A stretch of 64,000 nt of DNA. Origin: Hyparrhenia diplandra (taxonomy: Eukaryota; Streptophyta; Magnoliopsida; Poales; Poaceae). The notes under the pieces were generated by a model. That model searched no databases and was not told the origin of the DNA. It saw nothing but the letters and a program-made list of their open reading frames with translations. The position numbers and the translations under genes were made by a program. Every line of letters starts with the position of its first letter. Position 1 is the stretch's first letter. Shown here one piece after another: positions 1 to 11,149 of this stretch. The stretch covers positions 310,001-374,000 of the forward strand of contig JADLZK010007840.1 of the NCBI GenBank assembly GCA_015847255.1, given 5' to 3'.

Positions 1-279
1 GGGCGACACTTACCTGTTCTGCATTAGAGAGGAAGGTCTCAGGTTCCGCCTACAGGCATACATGTTATGAACACAAGATTGCAACTTCCTAACCAATGTT
101 TTCAAGTTGGTCACCCTATATTATTTGGCACCATCTAGCAAGAGGACTAGACCAACTAGTTACTACAAAGGCATGCATCAGGCAATTGAACATTGAGACA
201 GAGAAAGTAGCTGTGTAGCACTAGCAGAGTGCAAAGTACAAGTCTCACTTAGCCGTAGAATACTTGAAAATTTTGTTAA
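1..279 (+). repeat. R-module tail, paralogue of 55555-55820
   Basis: This stretch aligns almost throughout with 55555-55820. Shared landmarks are the 'caccctatattatttggcac' block, the 'ctagcaagaggacta' block and the end 'gaatacttgaaaattttgttaa'. It carries no credible open frame. It is the end of one unit of the segmental array and is cut at 279/280 by Helitron-1. A shorter relative lies at 29270-29345 plus 29565-29665, interrupted by a SINE-like insertion. Confidence 0.85.
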
Positions 280-375
280 TCTATACTATAAAAGAGTCAA
301 GAAATTAAAAATCATTGTGACCATACTACTACCCACCCACCTCACATTGACATGTGGACCCAGAAGAGAATGAAC

Positions 376-1080
376 TTAGATTGACAAGTGGACCCACCCA
401 AGAATGATGACAGGAACATATGAAACAGGCGTGTTTCTTCCCTCATGCGCCTCACACCCCACGTTTTTTTTCACCGATGACTCTCCATACCCGGCCGCAT
501 GTACCCACACCCACCGATCTCCGCAAGCGGCCGCGCACACAAAAACCGCCTTGGCCTCGTGCCCATCGGAGAACACGAGCGGACGCACGTCCCCCATGCG
601 TGGTCCCTCATCTCCCGATGATCCCAAAATCTCTCCAAAAAAACCGGCGCCGGCACCATGATGGGCAGACTCAGCGGCGCCGCGGAGCCGCAAGGCGCGA
701 GACGACAGCCTTCCTCTTCCCATGCCGGCATCCGTTGACGGTGGGCCGGTGGCTCCTAATTCATTGTGAGGGTATTTGGTGGTGGTGGATTTAGATCAGT
801 CTGCCGCAACCGTCAGGAGGTTCGCCGCGATGACCCTATGGAAATCCTCGCTCACGGAAATCACGTGACGTTCTTGCGCCGCCAACCGCAGTATCCGTTG
901 CCGCTGTCGCGCACGAGGTGCTTGCGTCGTTGCAGCAACCGCGCCGCCGGAAGGTCATCCACAACCGGTGCAGCTATCTCACCCATTCCTTATCCTCGCA
1001 GCCATCGCCAATCACCGTCCGGCGCCTGTCATTCTGAACTTGGAGGCCGAACGCTGGCAATGGTGACCAAACAATAAGCG
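376..1080. other. GC-rich block inside Helitron-1
   Basis: A GC-rich tract with open frames of 85-124 residues on both strands and no recognisable domain. The overlapping frames are proline- and arginine-rich, as expected from GC-rich DNA by chance. It lies just upstream of the captured exons at 1204-1459 and could be the 5' leader or first exon of the same donor gene. That link is inference. Confidence 0.4.
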
Positions 1081-1203
1081 GACAGGAGGCGCTGTGAGGG
1101 GTTGTTCATGGTCGCCTCATAAATGATTGTTTGTGATTAGTGGTTCCGTTGGTTTTGTTAATGATATTTCGGTTTTCACATATATGTTGTTGCAAATTTG
1201 TAG

Positions 1204-2002
1204 GAGAAGGCATAGAGTTGGCAGCACTAATCTGCGGCACGGGCCAAAGGAAGGCCTTGCAGGTGCTAGAACACATGGCATACATCCATCAGACTGCAGC
1301 GAGTTCATTTGACTTCCTCACTGTATGTTTCTGCTTTCACTTGAGCCGATACAGGAAAATCGGCACGTTTCAGAAGGCATAACTGCAGCCCTTTTGGTTG
1401 GCCGCTGCTGGGCAAGAACCTCTTATGAAAATATCGAGAAGCTAATTAAATTGGCTCAGGTGATGCCTCTGACCTTTTTTTCGTTGTGAAGAGATAATGG
1501 ATTTGGAGATTGCAATTTCCTGTGGTCCTTTGGATCTGTTGTTCCATCAGAAGCGTTCAAGCAATACTGGTTACCACGGTACCTAAATTTTGGCCAAGTC
1601 AATTAGTTTCAGAGTTTTTTGCTCCTATGTAATGCAGTTTTTTATTGTTTTTGTAGTAAAGATTAATAAGCTATTAATTCTAATATGATGTTAGATAAAC
1701 CAATAACTCGTAGTTGGTCTATTATGTATCTTTTACGCAAGATAACTAAACCATGGTACGACATACCATTAGTTAGATGCTTCTAAACAATTGTCTTCAA
1801 TAGTTCAATACAGGTAACATCTATTTCAGAGTAATCATTGAGAATAATTTGCCACAATTTGTTTTTTTCATTGCAGTCTAATTTGTGGTGCTGATTTGAT
1901 TGGTTTGGTGAACAGCGTCTGGCCTTGAGAGCGAGAATGCCTGCACCGCTAACAGGCTTGGCTGTCGGTCTTATAGTTGTGCTGGTGACTGGCACCATCT
2001 GA
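1204..2002 (+). pseudogene. captured exons of an unrecognised host gene
   Basis: Two clean exons are visible. The first, 1204-1322, is flanked by TTTGTAG and GTATGT. Its frame contains the run CGTGQRKALQVLEHMAYIHQ. The second, 1355-1459, is flanked by GATACAG and GTGATG. It encodes 35 residues in phase, including GITAALLVGRCWARTSYENI. A possible last exon ends at the stop 2000-2002 after a hydrophobic run (TGLAVGLIVVLVTGTI) that could be a membrane tail. Correct splice sites and phase argue for a captured gene fragment, not chance frames. I do not recognise the family. A start codon and upstream exons are not identified, so I treat it as a fragment. Confidence 0.6.
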
Positions 2003-2389
2003 CTCCGGTATAACAGGCTGCTGCAGGTTAACAGTCTGCCTCCCATTCAATAGCAGACGCCTTCTAGATTAGGATTTTGTGCATCTAAATGTTTAGTATT
2101 AGTGAGTCCTTGTTTATTTGTCACAATCGTTTTTCAAAATATCCATGGCAACAGTTGTACACAATCAAAGTATAGAAGAATCATGAGCCTCTCCGTGATG
2201 AGCTCTGCATATTGGTAATCTGTTTGTCTTAGCTTGCAGTTTTCTATGCACTAAAAGAATCAAAATATAGCTGTTTTTTTATGTTGACAATAGAAAGATA
2301 ACTTAACATGAGAAGAAAAATTGAAACTGTTTACACCATCTAGCAAGACACTGGAGGAATGATTCAAACATCTCCAAGGTATATTAATA

Positions 2390-2791
2390 CAGTAAAAGAG
2401 AGAATGAGTGTACTTTCTAAGTAGTAACTATGTATTACTGAAAAAAATGCAAGTTTTAGTTTCTACAAACTCAAAGATCAAAGTAAACTCGAGAGAATTA
2501 CAACTAGCAGTTATAAAATGTTATTATTATTCGAAATTCAAAGAGAATTTTTATAGACACGTGCATGGCGCACGTGCGTTTTCCACTATACAGTAAAAGA
2601 GAGAATGAGTGTACTTTCTAAGTAGTAACTATGTATTACTGAAAAAAAATGCAAGTTTTAGATTCTACAAACTCAAAGATCAAAGTAAACTCGAGAGAAT
2701 TACAACTAGCAGTTATAAAATGTTATTATTATTCGAAATTCAAAGAGAATTTTTATAGACACGTGCGTGGCGCACGTGCGTTTCCACTAGT
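2390..2791 (+). repeat. 201-bp tandem duplication of the Helitron-1 3' end
   Basis: The segment beginning cagtaaaagagagaatgagt occurs at 2390 and again at 2591, with very few differences over about 200 bp. Each copy contains the terminal palindrome (hairpin at about 2558-2579 and again at 2759-2779). The inner copy ends in CACTATA, not CACTAGT, so only the outer copy has a canonical terminus. Confidence 0.9.
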
Positions 2792-3400
2792 TTAAATAAG
2801 ATGTAATGGGATTGTGTTCATGTCTTTATGAATTCTAGCATATATAGTAGCAAGTACATGTCCCACATAGCTGTGTAGCACTAGCATAGTAGGAAGTACA
2901 AGTCCCATCACAAGAATTTCTTCTTGTAAGGAAAATGAGCACTCTGAATTCTATATCTGAGACAAGACTGCAGTATTTTTTTTGAATTGGAAGAAAGCAA
3001 GCTATGCAAAAGAAGCAGGGCACAGGGCAGTGTGCCTGTGAATGGTGGTATGTGGGGGGTGGGGAGTGGGGGGGGGGCTATATATATAACCTTTCACAAT
3101 GTTTGTCCATATGTTCTTCAGTCTGAGTTTCTGTTTTTTTAATACAATCTACTACCAGCCTGATTGGTTTTGATGAAACCAAACAAAAAAGTGCGTACAA
3201 AGTAATTCAATGCTTATATCCAAGTACTACTTTCCTTTACTAAAAAAATAGTACTTTTCTCATATCAAATTTCCACATGATCTCTCTTCTATTATAAAAG
3301 CAAATGCTCGGGACAAACTGGTTGTCGCATGATCTGTCTTCTATTATAAAAGCAACGCTTGCCTAGCACCGCCCTAGTGTCCATTCTTGCATTCTTCCCT
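2791..3400 (+). repeat. V module, copy 1
   Basis: Paralogous to 29655-30250 and 47650-47990, with a shorter piece at 53905-53960. Shared blocks include 'agaatttcttcttgtaagg', 'actctgaattctat' and 'aaagaagcagggcaca'. A G-rich run (ggggtggggagtggggggggg) lies at about 3055-3078. Two copies of 'ttctattataaaagcaa' at 3290 and 3339 resemble the TATA-like part of module R. No coding frame is supported. Confidence 0.75.
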
Positions 3401-4559
3401 TCCATTGTTTGGGCAATCTATAAACCACAATATTCTAGTAGGAATTGTTGAAATGGGATCCATGGGGGAAACAAAACAGCACGTCCCAAACTCTCCCTGG
3501 AACTACCAATGACAAATCCACTCTACCCACAATCTGTTGCCAATTTTCCAGTCATCACACCAATTGCATTGTGGTTTGATGTGTGTGCATCGTCTTCATT
3601 CTCAGGTGGTTCTTGTTTAATGGTAGTGTCTGATAGCTTGCTTGGATTTCTCTTGGTGAACTGTTTCCAGCTGGAATTTAATTTATGATGCAGGAGGCAC
3701 TTGATCCTTGCTTGGATTTCTCTTGGTGAACTGTTTTCAGCTATTCTCAATAGACACGTTCTTGCCTGCGTGGATTCTTTTGGCCTGCATGGGTGAAGCC
3801 TTTTATCAAATTTCTTCTCCACAGTTGATTTTAGAGAAGTTCAGTTTTTAGTAAATAAACTGAAATGTCGAGATAAATGGTTTATAACCACTGTTCATGC
3901 CAATACAATCATTGTTCATGGTTCGGTGGAAGAAAATAAAGCCAAAGAAGTTTCGATTGTCTGCTGATAACCATGTATATATGTTGGGATAGAAAAGTGG
4001 CAGCAAGACCAGTATTTTTAATAGACATCGGTTGCTGTTTTGAGACTATGGTGTGTTGGCACACAACACCAATCATGCTATTGCTAAACGTCAGACTTGT
4101 ATGCTTCTCCTTTTTCTAACTAATCCATGAACCCTGGCTATGATGGATTAATTAACCAAATAAGTTCCGTTAAGATGCACGCATAATTTTGTGGAGGACC
4201 ACCGAAGCAAAACTCTAAAGATAATTATAATGACAAATGGATCTACTACTCAGAAATACCATTATGAAAAATAGAGTAAATTATTCACTGCCTATACCCA
4301 CAACTGAGTGATATAACTGTGCCCACAAACTAGAAACTAGAAATCTCAATGTAACAGTGCAGGTTGTTTTTTAGAAAGAACCACAAAAACTTTACAGAAC
4401 TTTATATTAGACGAAGAAAGAAAAAGGCAAGTGCATGCCGCCCAGTGTTTTTTTTGAATTGGAACTGGACCCAATAACCACACAACTGAGGATAGTGCAG
4501 CTTATATAATGACCATTGCGGCAACGTACTCTAGGTAGCTTATAGGTGTATGTATATAG
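3401..4559. other. no gene seen; decayed host DNA with a short direct repeat
   Basis: No supported coding frame. A 36-bp direct repeat (core ggatttctcttggtgaactg) occurs at 3637-3672 and 3707-3742, 70 bp apart. The 99-residue minus-strand frame over 3523-3822 spans this duplication and resembles nothing I know. Confidence 0.6.
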
Positions 4560-5345
4560 GTGCTCTCAATGTGACTACCTGGTGGATGGGTAAATAATCA
4601 ATGAAAGCATAAAATCTCATTTTACTTATTATTACACCTATATAAAGCTACCCACCCCTTGAACCAGGTGACATCTAAAATCACATGCTGGTTCAACAGA
4701 CACAACAATATAATATCCAAATATAACCAGGAGGCGTTGATGTGGGCAACAATATAGCGTGTCAGTTGGAATTTAGTGTCGACGTGGACACAAATGGATT
4801 CTAATTCGTGGGGATGGGATGCATCAAGACCTTTAGATACAGCATTAGAGTGAGACATAGAGTGAGAATACATCCTTATTGATCTAAAGGTGCCAAAAAC
4901 TCTATATATTAGCAATAGAGTGTTAGATGGAGTTTGGGTTTTGGCTCTTTTAACCCGGCCTCTCTATAAAAGGGAGAGGGCTGTTGTACTAAACCAAGAT
5001 GAAAGAGATGCAGCGCAACCTCATAGTAACAAGATCGTGGTGTTGGGGCTTTAACCCATGCCCCAGGCTGCCGGTGTCATGGTTTTAGGGATGGCCATTA
5101 GTATACCCTGAGCGCACGGACTTCGACTGAACCTCAATATCAAATCTCAGCCTCTACTGTGTTGTCTAATCTTCTGTGAGCATTGCTTTGGTAGATGCCA
5201 GCAATCGCTTCAACATTCGGTATCACAACAATTTGTATCAAAGTTATGTTGTTGTTTTGAGGATCATAGGAGGCGAGGAAAGCGATCGAGGCTTGAGGGT
5301 GGTCGATGGTACAATTTGAGGTGGGATCTTGGAGTGGCCAAGCAG
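4560..5345 (+). repeat. U module, copy 1
   Basis: Matches 30230-30825 plus 33050-33118. Shared landmarks are 'ttattacacctatataaagc', 'aatggattctaattcgtggg', 'gagtgagaatacatccttatt' and 'catgccccaggctgccggtg'. This copy reads straight through the point where the second copy carries a solo LTR (gatcgaggcttgaggg near 5285), so it is the empty site for that insertion. No open frame of note. Confidence 0.8.
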
Positions 5346-5857
5346 CATAGCCATCTTTATTTTGTACTCACTTTCTTCACTGTTCAAGATATTATGTTTT
5401 CTTATTAAAGAATAACATGTGTATCAGTTTGTTTTAAAAGTAGTACATCTTGATTTGTTTTTAAAATTGAGACATTCATCTGAAGTACCAACAGGTTTTG
5501 TTCTGAAACGTGTGTTGCTCACATTTCAGCAAAATAATTATTCAGAAAAATATTTAAAAAACACACAATTTGTATTTTTAAGTGTCGAAATATAAGATAT
5601 ATACATTTATAACTCTTGCATGCAGGTATACAGGTACATTTATAACTCTTGCATGCATGTATTCGAGATCTCAATGATATCACGGCATGTTAAATGCCTG
5701 TTTTAAATGGCTTTTGATATATTATAATAGTTTATAATTTGGTAATTTAGAAACATGGGGCATGATCTATTATATATGTTTAAATATTTTACATAATAGC
5801 AACTGTTTTGTAATTTAAATATTATTTTAAATTTATTCTTATTAGTGACGATCTTAT
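5346..5857. other. AT-rich DNA without visible genes
   Basis: AT-rich, with a short duplicated 'acatttataactcttgcatgca' at about 5603 and 5636. I see no domain, RNA gene or transposon end. Confidence 0.6.
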
Positions 5858-5978
5858 GAGTGATCGGTAGATACTCCTTTTCAGCAGGAAATAATTTAAA
5901 TATTATTATGAGTGAATAAGGAGGATATGCAGCATATATAAACATTTCCTGCTGAAAAGGAGTATGTACCTATCACTC
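5858..5978. repeat. 34-bp inverted repeat, potential stem-loop
   Basis: The arm at 5858-5891 (starts gagtgatcggtagatactcc) and the arm at 5945-5978 (ends gtacctatcactc) are reverse complements over 34 bp with about three mismatches. The AT-rich spacer is 53 bp. It could fold into a long hairpin. No flanking target duplication was found. Confidence 0.8.
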
Positions 5979-6300
5979 ATCCTTTGCATATATATGAGAA
6001 GCTCCGCCTTTAGCTCGTGCTGAATACCACAATCCATCATACAAACATTTCCTGCTTACCTCTTTTCCTTAGCGTACTGGCACAAAATTAACAGCGACTT
6101 TAATGGCATGGTTTGAAGAGTGGTGAGCGAATTCGTCTTCCTAAGAACCATTGACAAAGTCCAAGTTATTAGTTCAGGGATGGGACGCACTGGGATAGAA
6201 CCAGGACATGTATTTCTGACAGTCATGGTCTCATTGATCGCAACTGCTAACCAGCTGCCCAACTTCACGGTGTTGACCGACCAGTGATTCGTTGGAGCAC
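5971..6300 (+). repeat. P module, copy P1
   Basis: Shares with the other P copies 'acatttcctgcttacctctttt', 'gggatgggacgcactgggatag' and 'gctgcccaacttcacg'. This copy and P9 and P10 form a subgroup with 'cctgcttacctcttttcc'. The TATA-like element is the weak catatatatgagaag at about 5987. Confidence 0.75.
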
Positions 6301-6374
6301 AAATCTGGAATGGAAGATTGAGAAACTTCTTTTTGTTTCTTTTTTAAGCTGGGGGACGGGATTGGAGGTGTGAG

Positions 6375-7290
6375 AGAAACCAGCTGACTGACTTCGGGTT
6401 TCTGTTTTGTTTCTATTTTTCGGTGAAACAATTGCACGAGCTTCAAGCCGTCAACCAAGAGGTATTTTTCTGTGGATAGGAGCATGTTCTACAGCAATAA
6501 CCTTGGAGATTTCTGCACTTGCTTATATATAGTATTGATCAATAAACTTTGTTTACCTTAATGCACAATCAGCTACGAATTTGCAGTTTATTAAGCTTTG
6601 TACATTGCTCATGCAGAAGGTTTGAACGAAGTATCTTTTGGGTTTTATTATAGTATTATAACTACCCTATCCCCACAGATATTAACTTGTGCTACAGTCC
6701 TTCTATTTAAGTTTGACTAAAGTTATAGAAAAAAAAATGCATTTTTTATGAGTACAAATTAGTAACAGTGACACATCATGATCCGTATTTACATGATTTA
6801 TTTATTTATATAGTTCGATAGACATTGTTATGTTTTGTTTCTATTTTACGGTGTGAAACCAGCTGTCTGACTTCTGGTTTCTGTTTTGTTTCTATTTTAC
6901 GGTGAATGAATTGCAAGCGCATGAAGCCGTCAACCAAGAGCTATTTTTCTGTTTTTTCATTGTAGTCTCTGGATCTGTGGATAGGAGCATGTTCTGCAGC
7001 AATAACCTTGGAGATTTCTGCACTTGCTTAAATATAGTATTGATCAATAAACTTCGTTTACCTTACTGCACAATCAGCTACAAATTTTTTAAGTTTGATT
7101 AAATTTGTAGAAAAAAAATACATTTTTATAAGTACAAAGTAACAGTGATGCATCATAATACATATTTACATGATTATTTTATTTATATAGGTTTATAGAC
7201 GATGTTATGTTTTCATTCTAAAGTTGATCAAGTTTCATTAGTTTATTATAGGAATTTACTTTAACTATTTTCGGACAGAGGTAGTAGCTT
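6375..7290 (+). repeat. X module in tandem duplicate, with Stowaway-like MITE remnants
   Basis: 6375-6855 and 6860-7290 are diverged tandem copies. Shared blocks are 'ttctgttttgtttctattt', 'ggataggagcatgttct', 'gcaataaccttggagatttc' and 'tagtattgatcaataaactt'. The distal part of each (tctatttaagtttgactaaag onward) resembles a degenerate Stowaway-type MITE; that classification is tentative. A third copy at 51655-52560 carries a LINE insertion. Confidence 0.7.
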
Positions 7291-7787
7291 GTTTTTTAGA
7301 ACAGTGTATTGTACGGAGTCTTGGATGGCAAGGAAGGCGTGCACGATATAAATAAAATAATCAAGAACAGATCCAAGCCTGAAGCAGCTTTCCTACAAAC
7401 AAGTTTTGGCATCTAGCATTTTCTACACGTCAAGTTATGAAGTGGAAGAAGGTGCACACGAGAATCTCTGGCTGCAGCTTCGTTTCCCCGTCCAAGAAAA
7501 AAATCTCAATAATGATTCCTCAAGACAGTTTATCATAAGTTTTGGACACACTTATAGCAACTTTGAAGCAATATAATTCTATTACTGAAACAGAAGGATA
7601 ATATACAGACAAATACATTAACATGATGATCTTTTGTGCAAAATTTAATGAAGACATTGAGATAGTATTTGCTTAATGAAAACGCAAGACCGGCGTGATC
7701 TAAAAAAAAAACATGGAGAGAGCAGAGCAGCAGTAGCAATGTAATATTTTTCTACTCTTCTGCGGAAACATAACTGCAAAGGACGTA
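7291..7787. other. no gene seen
   Basis: Decayed intergenic DNA. 'agcaatataattctgtcact' and 'gaaaggatatatatggac' type motifs recur at 13545-13580 and 35545-35570, so this belongs to the host duplication. No supported feature. Confidence 0.55.
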
Positions 7788-8110
7788 CTGTTAGAAACTT
7801 AATTGCAGAACGTTGCTACCTACCTATCAGCTATCACCCACACCAACATATAAATAAATCTCCACTCTTGACACGCTTCAACTCCAGAAGCATTAGCTCC
7901 TTTTGGCCTTTCCTTTGCATACCCACACAAATGACACAATCAAAACTCGTCTACTAGAACCATTGATGATTTCTGGTCATATATTGGGATGGGAGGTGCT
8001 GGGATAGAGAGTAGTATTTCCAACACACATGATCTTGTTGATCGCAAACCAACTGCCCAATTTCACGAAGATGGTAGGCCAGCAATCTGTGGTGACTTCA
8101 GTGGAATACA
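7788..8110 (+). repeat. P module, copy P2
   Basis: Begins ctgttagaaacttaattgcag. It carries TATAAA at 7849-7854, 'cttcaactccagaagcatta' and the short coding-like stretch starting ATGATCTTGTTGATC at about 8029. It is the closest match to P8 (48015-48285). Confidence 0.8.
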
Positions 8111-8149
8111 AGGATTTGGTGTAGTGGTGTAGTGATTGTTCTTTGTCTT

Positions 8150-8966
8150 GCCATACGAACAAGACTGCCAAATTCAGAGTCGACCTACATTGCTCCGATC
8201 AGGTGGTTCAGCGCTCTTGCTGTTCAGCGGTACAATGCGAAGACGCATGTGTGAGCCTCCCGCTGCCTAATGGTGTCCAAGCAGATGACTGAAACAGAAG
8301 ACTTGCCCTCCCCGATCTGACTCTTCCGTGCCCAGAAGCAAAAGAGCCCGTATGCATGTCCACACTGCCATCCTAGAGTGGTCCAAGTGATGTTTCAGCA
8401 TCCTCAACAAGTACGACAACTATACAATTGTATTTAACTGGATCGAGTAGCAAATCAAGGGTTTCTCAGGAATTACAAGGAGTAACCAGTACAAATCGAG
8501 AGAGCAAGGTGCTCCTCGCCGACGAACTCCGGACGCAGCCGGCCTCCTATCCTATTCCCTTCAACTTCTTCACCAAACTTGTTCCCCTTTTCCTTTTAAC
8601 ACGACAACACCGGAAGACGCCTCCACCGAGCTGTCACGCCCATTCTGGCCTGCGTATTTGGTGCTGGCCTTGCACTGCCTCTTGGGCTTGGACGGAGTCG
8701 GCCCATTCTCTTCTCGTGACTTCTCCTTGCTCTGATCAATGTCACCATCTCTTGGGTCCCTGACATGATGTACATGTGAGAACCAAAACTCGAACAGAAC
8801 TCTTGAACTCGGCCGTGAGCCGTCCTTCGAGTTCTATAGCTACTATCGATCCCCAATTCTGTTCTTGCTGCCTACTCTCTGATTATGTGCTTCGCCAATC
8901 CTTCCAATCCACTACTGGTTCTTACAGTGCGTAAAACAATTTAACGATGGTGTCACCACGGTCCAG
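8150..8966 (+). repeat. Y module, copy 1, interrupted by CACTA-A
   Basis: Paralogous to 33119-33434 and, for its first part, to 48285-48440. Shared blocks are 'gtgcccagaagcaaaagag', 'agagtggtccaagtg', 'tcgatccccaattc' and 'ctctgattatgtgcttc'. It stops at 8966, where CACTA-A is inserted. The 111-residue plus frame at 8428 and the 86-residue minus frame at 8596-8856 are not conserved between copies. Confidence 0.8.
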
Positions 8967-9475
8967 CACTACCGGAATCAGGGCCTAAGCCGTGTGCCTG
9001 AGGCACCTGGGCCTAAGCCGTGTGCCTGAGGCACACGGCTTAGGCCGAAAAACACTCGGCTTAGGTTAAGCCGGGTGTTACACTCGGCAGGCCACCCGGC
9101 GTTTTTTTTCGCCTTTGAAGGCTAAGCCGAGTGCCAAATATCGGGCACTCGGCTTAGCCTAAGCCGAGTGTTTTTTTAACCTAAGGCGAGTGTCAACGGC
9201 GCACTCGGCTTACAAAAAGGAGATAACGTCGACATTTTTAACGGAGGTCTAAGCCGAGTGCTTGGATTAGACACTTTCGGCTTAGAAATTTTTATTTTTA
9301 AGAAAAGAAAACTATGCCGAAAGTGTTACACACGTTAAAGAAATTTTTCAATTTTTTTCCTGTAATTTGAGGCACTCGGCTTAGAATGGCTCTAAGCCAA
9401 GTGTCTTGCATGTGCACTCGGCTTAGAGCCATTCTAAACCGAGTGCCCTATGAAGGCACTTTCGGCTTAGAATTT
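8967..9475. repeat. left subterminal repeat array of CACTA-A
   Basis: About ten copies, in both orientations, of a ~13-bp motif ctaagccgagtgc / gcactcggcttag, often paired as inverted neighbours. Such arrays are typical transposase (TnpA) binding regions in En/Spm elements. Binding here is inferred from the family. Confidence 0.85.
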
Positions 9476-9521
9476 TTTTATTTTTTTTAATTTTCAAAGC
9501 ACATATATAGCAATTTATAAC

Positions 9522-9546
9522 CACATATATATATATATATATATAC
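9522..9546. repeat. (AT)n microsatellite
   Basis: A short uninterrupted run of AT dinucleotides inside CACTA-A. Confidence 0.9.
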
Positions 9547-9844
9547 ATAAATATCCACAGTCCACATTTATCACAAATATATATATTATAATAGATATCA
9601 CAATAATATAGCGTATGTCATCACAACCATCCAGAAACGAAATGTGCATCACAATTCACATAGTCCAACACAACACGCTATAGTCGTGTTATACAGTGCA
9701 GAGTTCACGAAACCCACATCAACATACTTTGCACTCAGGACAGTGAGTTTTCAAGGTATATACGGCACAGTATGCAGACCAGCACATCCATTCCCAACAT
9801 GTTCTTGAGCACCCCAGGCCACAGAGCTTTCACCGCGGATGCTT

Positions 9845-10802
9845 CTACCTGGTCAAGTAGTAAACCAACAGAAAAAGGGCGACAAATGATGCGACTAGGG
9901 TTCCCATCCTCCGACTTGATTTGGTCTCGAACACCTGTGTCATGTTCATTTACACATGAATAATAATCTCAGAAGGCACAAGGGGCACATGAACACGTAT
10001 TACTGATTGTTTGTCTTGTTGCTTACCATCTTGAATTTGTCCACGGTTCCAGAGAGAAAACCCCTTGATGCATCCATATCATTCCCCTGAATCAGCCATG
10101 ACGGTAAGGGAGTAGGATAGTAGATTCAGATCTTACAACAAGAGAGAATGTATACACTGATGTGAGTCAGACGGAATCAGATTGACAAAGAGACATTGTT
10201 ACACCAGAATCATGATACCACATGCATACCACACTCCAAAAAAGTTAGACCAAAGAAATATTCAGATAGCATTAATGCAGCCACAAATTCGTAATTGCAA
10301 GCCTATTGGATAATCAGATTCCTTTTTAGTAAAATTTAACCAGAAAAGTGTGCTGAACTACTTTCAAATATTTAAGACCTGGTCCAGGAAAGCACACTGT
10401 TGACAAGAATCCCCTATCTACATTACTACAACTACTACTATGCATTAAAGCTGCAGCAGAGAGGAACTATTTTTTAAGGAAAACAGAATTGTTTTAATAA
10501 ACCTATTTTATTATCTTATCTACGCAACACAGCTTGAGCTAGTATATACTACTACTAATAATAAAAATATCTATTCCCTCCTTCCAGAAAAAAAATATGT
10601 TTAAGTGGCGCAATACCCGCTTGAGAATGCTGACACGATCCTGCAGTCCATCAATAGCTCGATCATTTTTTCTTGCTCATCTATCTCATGGGAAGAATAG
10701 GATGTTGCTCTGATTCCACCCTCCTCAATGCCATCAAAGAGAGAAGTTCTGTTGCTACGGTAACTGTTAACATAGGAACTATTGCTACGCCGCCGACTGG
10801 TG
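9845..10802 (-). pseudogene. captured Bet1-like SNARE gene (BET11/BS14 type), broken
   Basis: Minus-strand exons: 10617-10802 encodes SLFDGIEEGGIRATSYSSHE and, after a frameshift, the equivalent of GLQDRVSILKR, ending at donor GTATTG. Then 10027-10086 encodes exactly GNDMDASRGFLSGTVDKFKM, with acceptor GATTCAG and donor GTAAGC. Then 9845-9934 encodes VFETKSSRRM followed by a hydrophobic anchor ending YYLTR and a TAG stop. These are signature parts of plant Bet1-like Qc-SNAREs of ER-Golgi transport. One extra A in the A-run (about 10666-10671) shifts the frame. The short exon normally preceding GNDMD is not found, and neither is the first exon with a start codon. It was captured with introns, so from genomic DNA. 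Position inside CACTA-A indicates transduplication. Confidence 0.88.
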
Positions 10803-11149
10803 CTACACAATAAATAATTTCAACTAAAAATCACAGTAATAGCAAAGCAGAGCTCCATCACCTCCCTATGAATAATTTCAACTAGAAATCACAGCATCTA
10901 CATTCTGTAATCGAAGAGGCAACACTCAGCAGATATGTTTAACGGAGAATATAAACATCTGGAGCACGGGATTGTAATAATAATAAATAAAAGGGCTTTG
11001 TTTTCTATTCAAGACACAGAACAGGAGTTGCATGATCAAAACATGTATTTAGGTGAGCTTATACATAGCAAAATATTTCTCAAAGCAATGGTAGTATGCG
11101 AGCAAATTATTTCTCAAAGTAGTTTGGATTCTCAAACCTTTGTCCTCTA

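Larger units (their letters stand above)
280..2790 (+). mobile_element. Helitron-1, non-autonomous, both ends present
   Basis: The 5' end TCTATACTATAAAAGAG follows an A at 279. The 3' end is a palindrome built on CACGTGC/GCACGTG at about 2759-2779, then CTAG at 2787-2790, followed by T at 2791. This is the Helitron signature: TC start, hairpin, CTRR end and A|T insertion without target duplication. The paralogous host copy near 29660 reads straight through the join (ttttgttaa then ttcaaataagatg), so it serves as an empty site. No Rep/helicase frame is visible, so the element is non-autonomous. The interior holds a GC-rich block (about 400-1080) and intron-containing exons of a host gene. Confidence 0.9.

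Noticed and set aside
5040..5260. Possible retroelement primer-binding region near 'caacaatttgtatcaaagtt'
   Set aside because: Resembles 'tggtatcagagc' only loosely; no LTR end next to it and the stretch belongs to module U.
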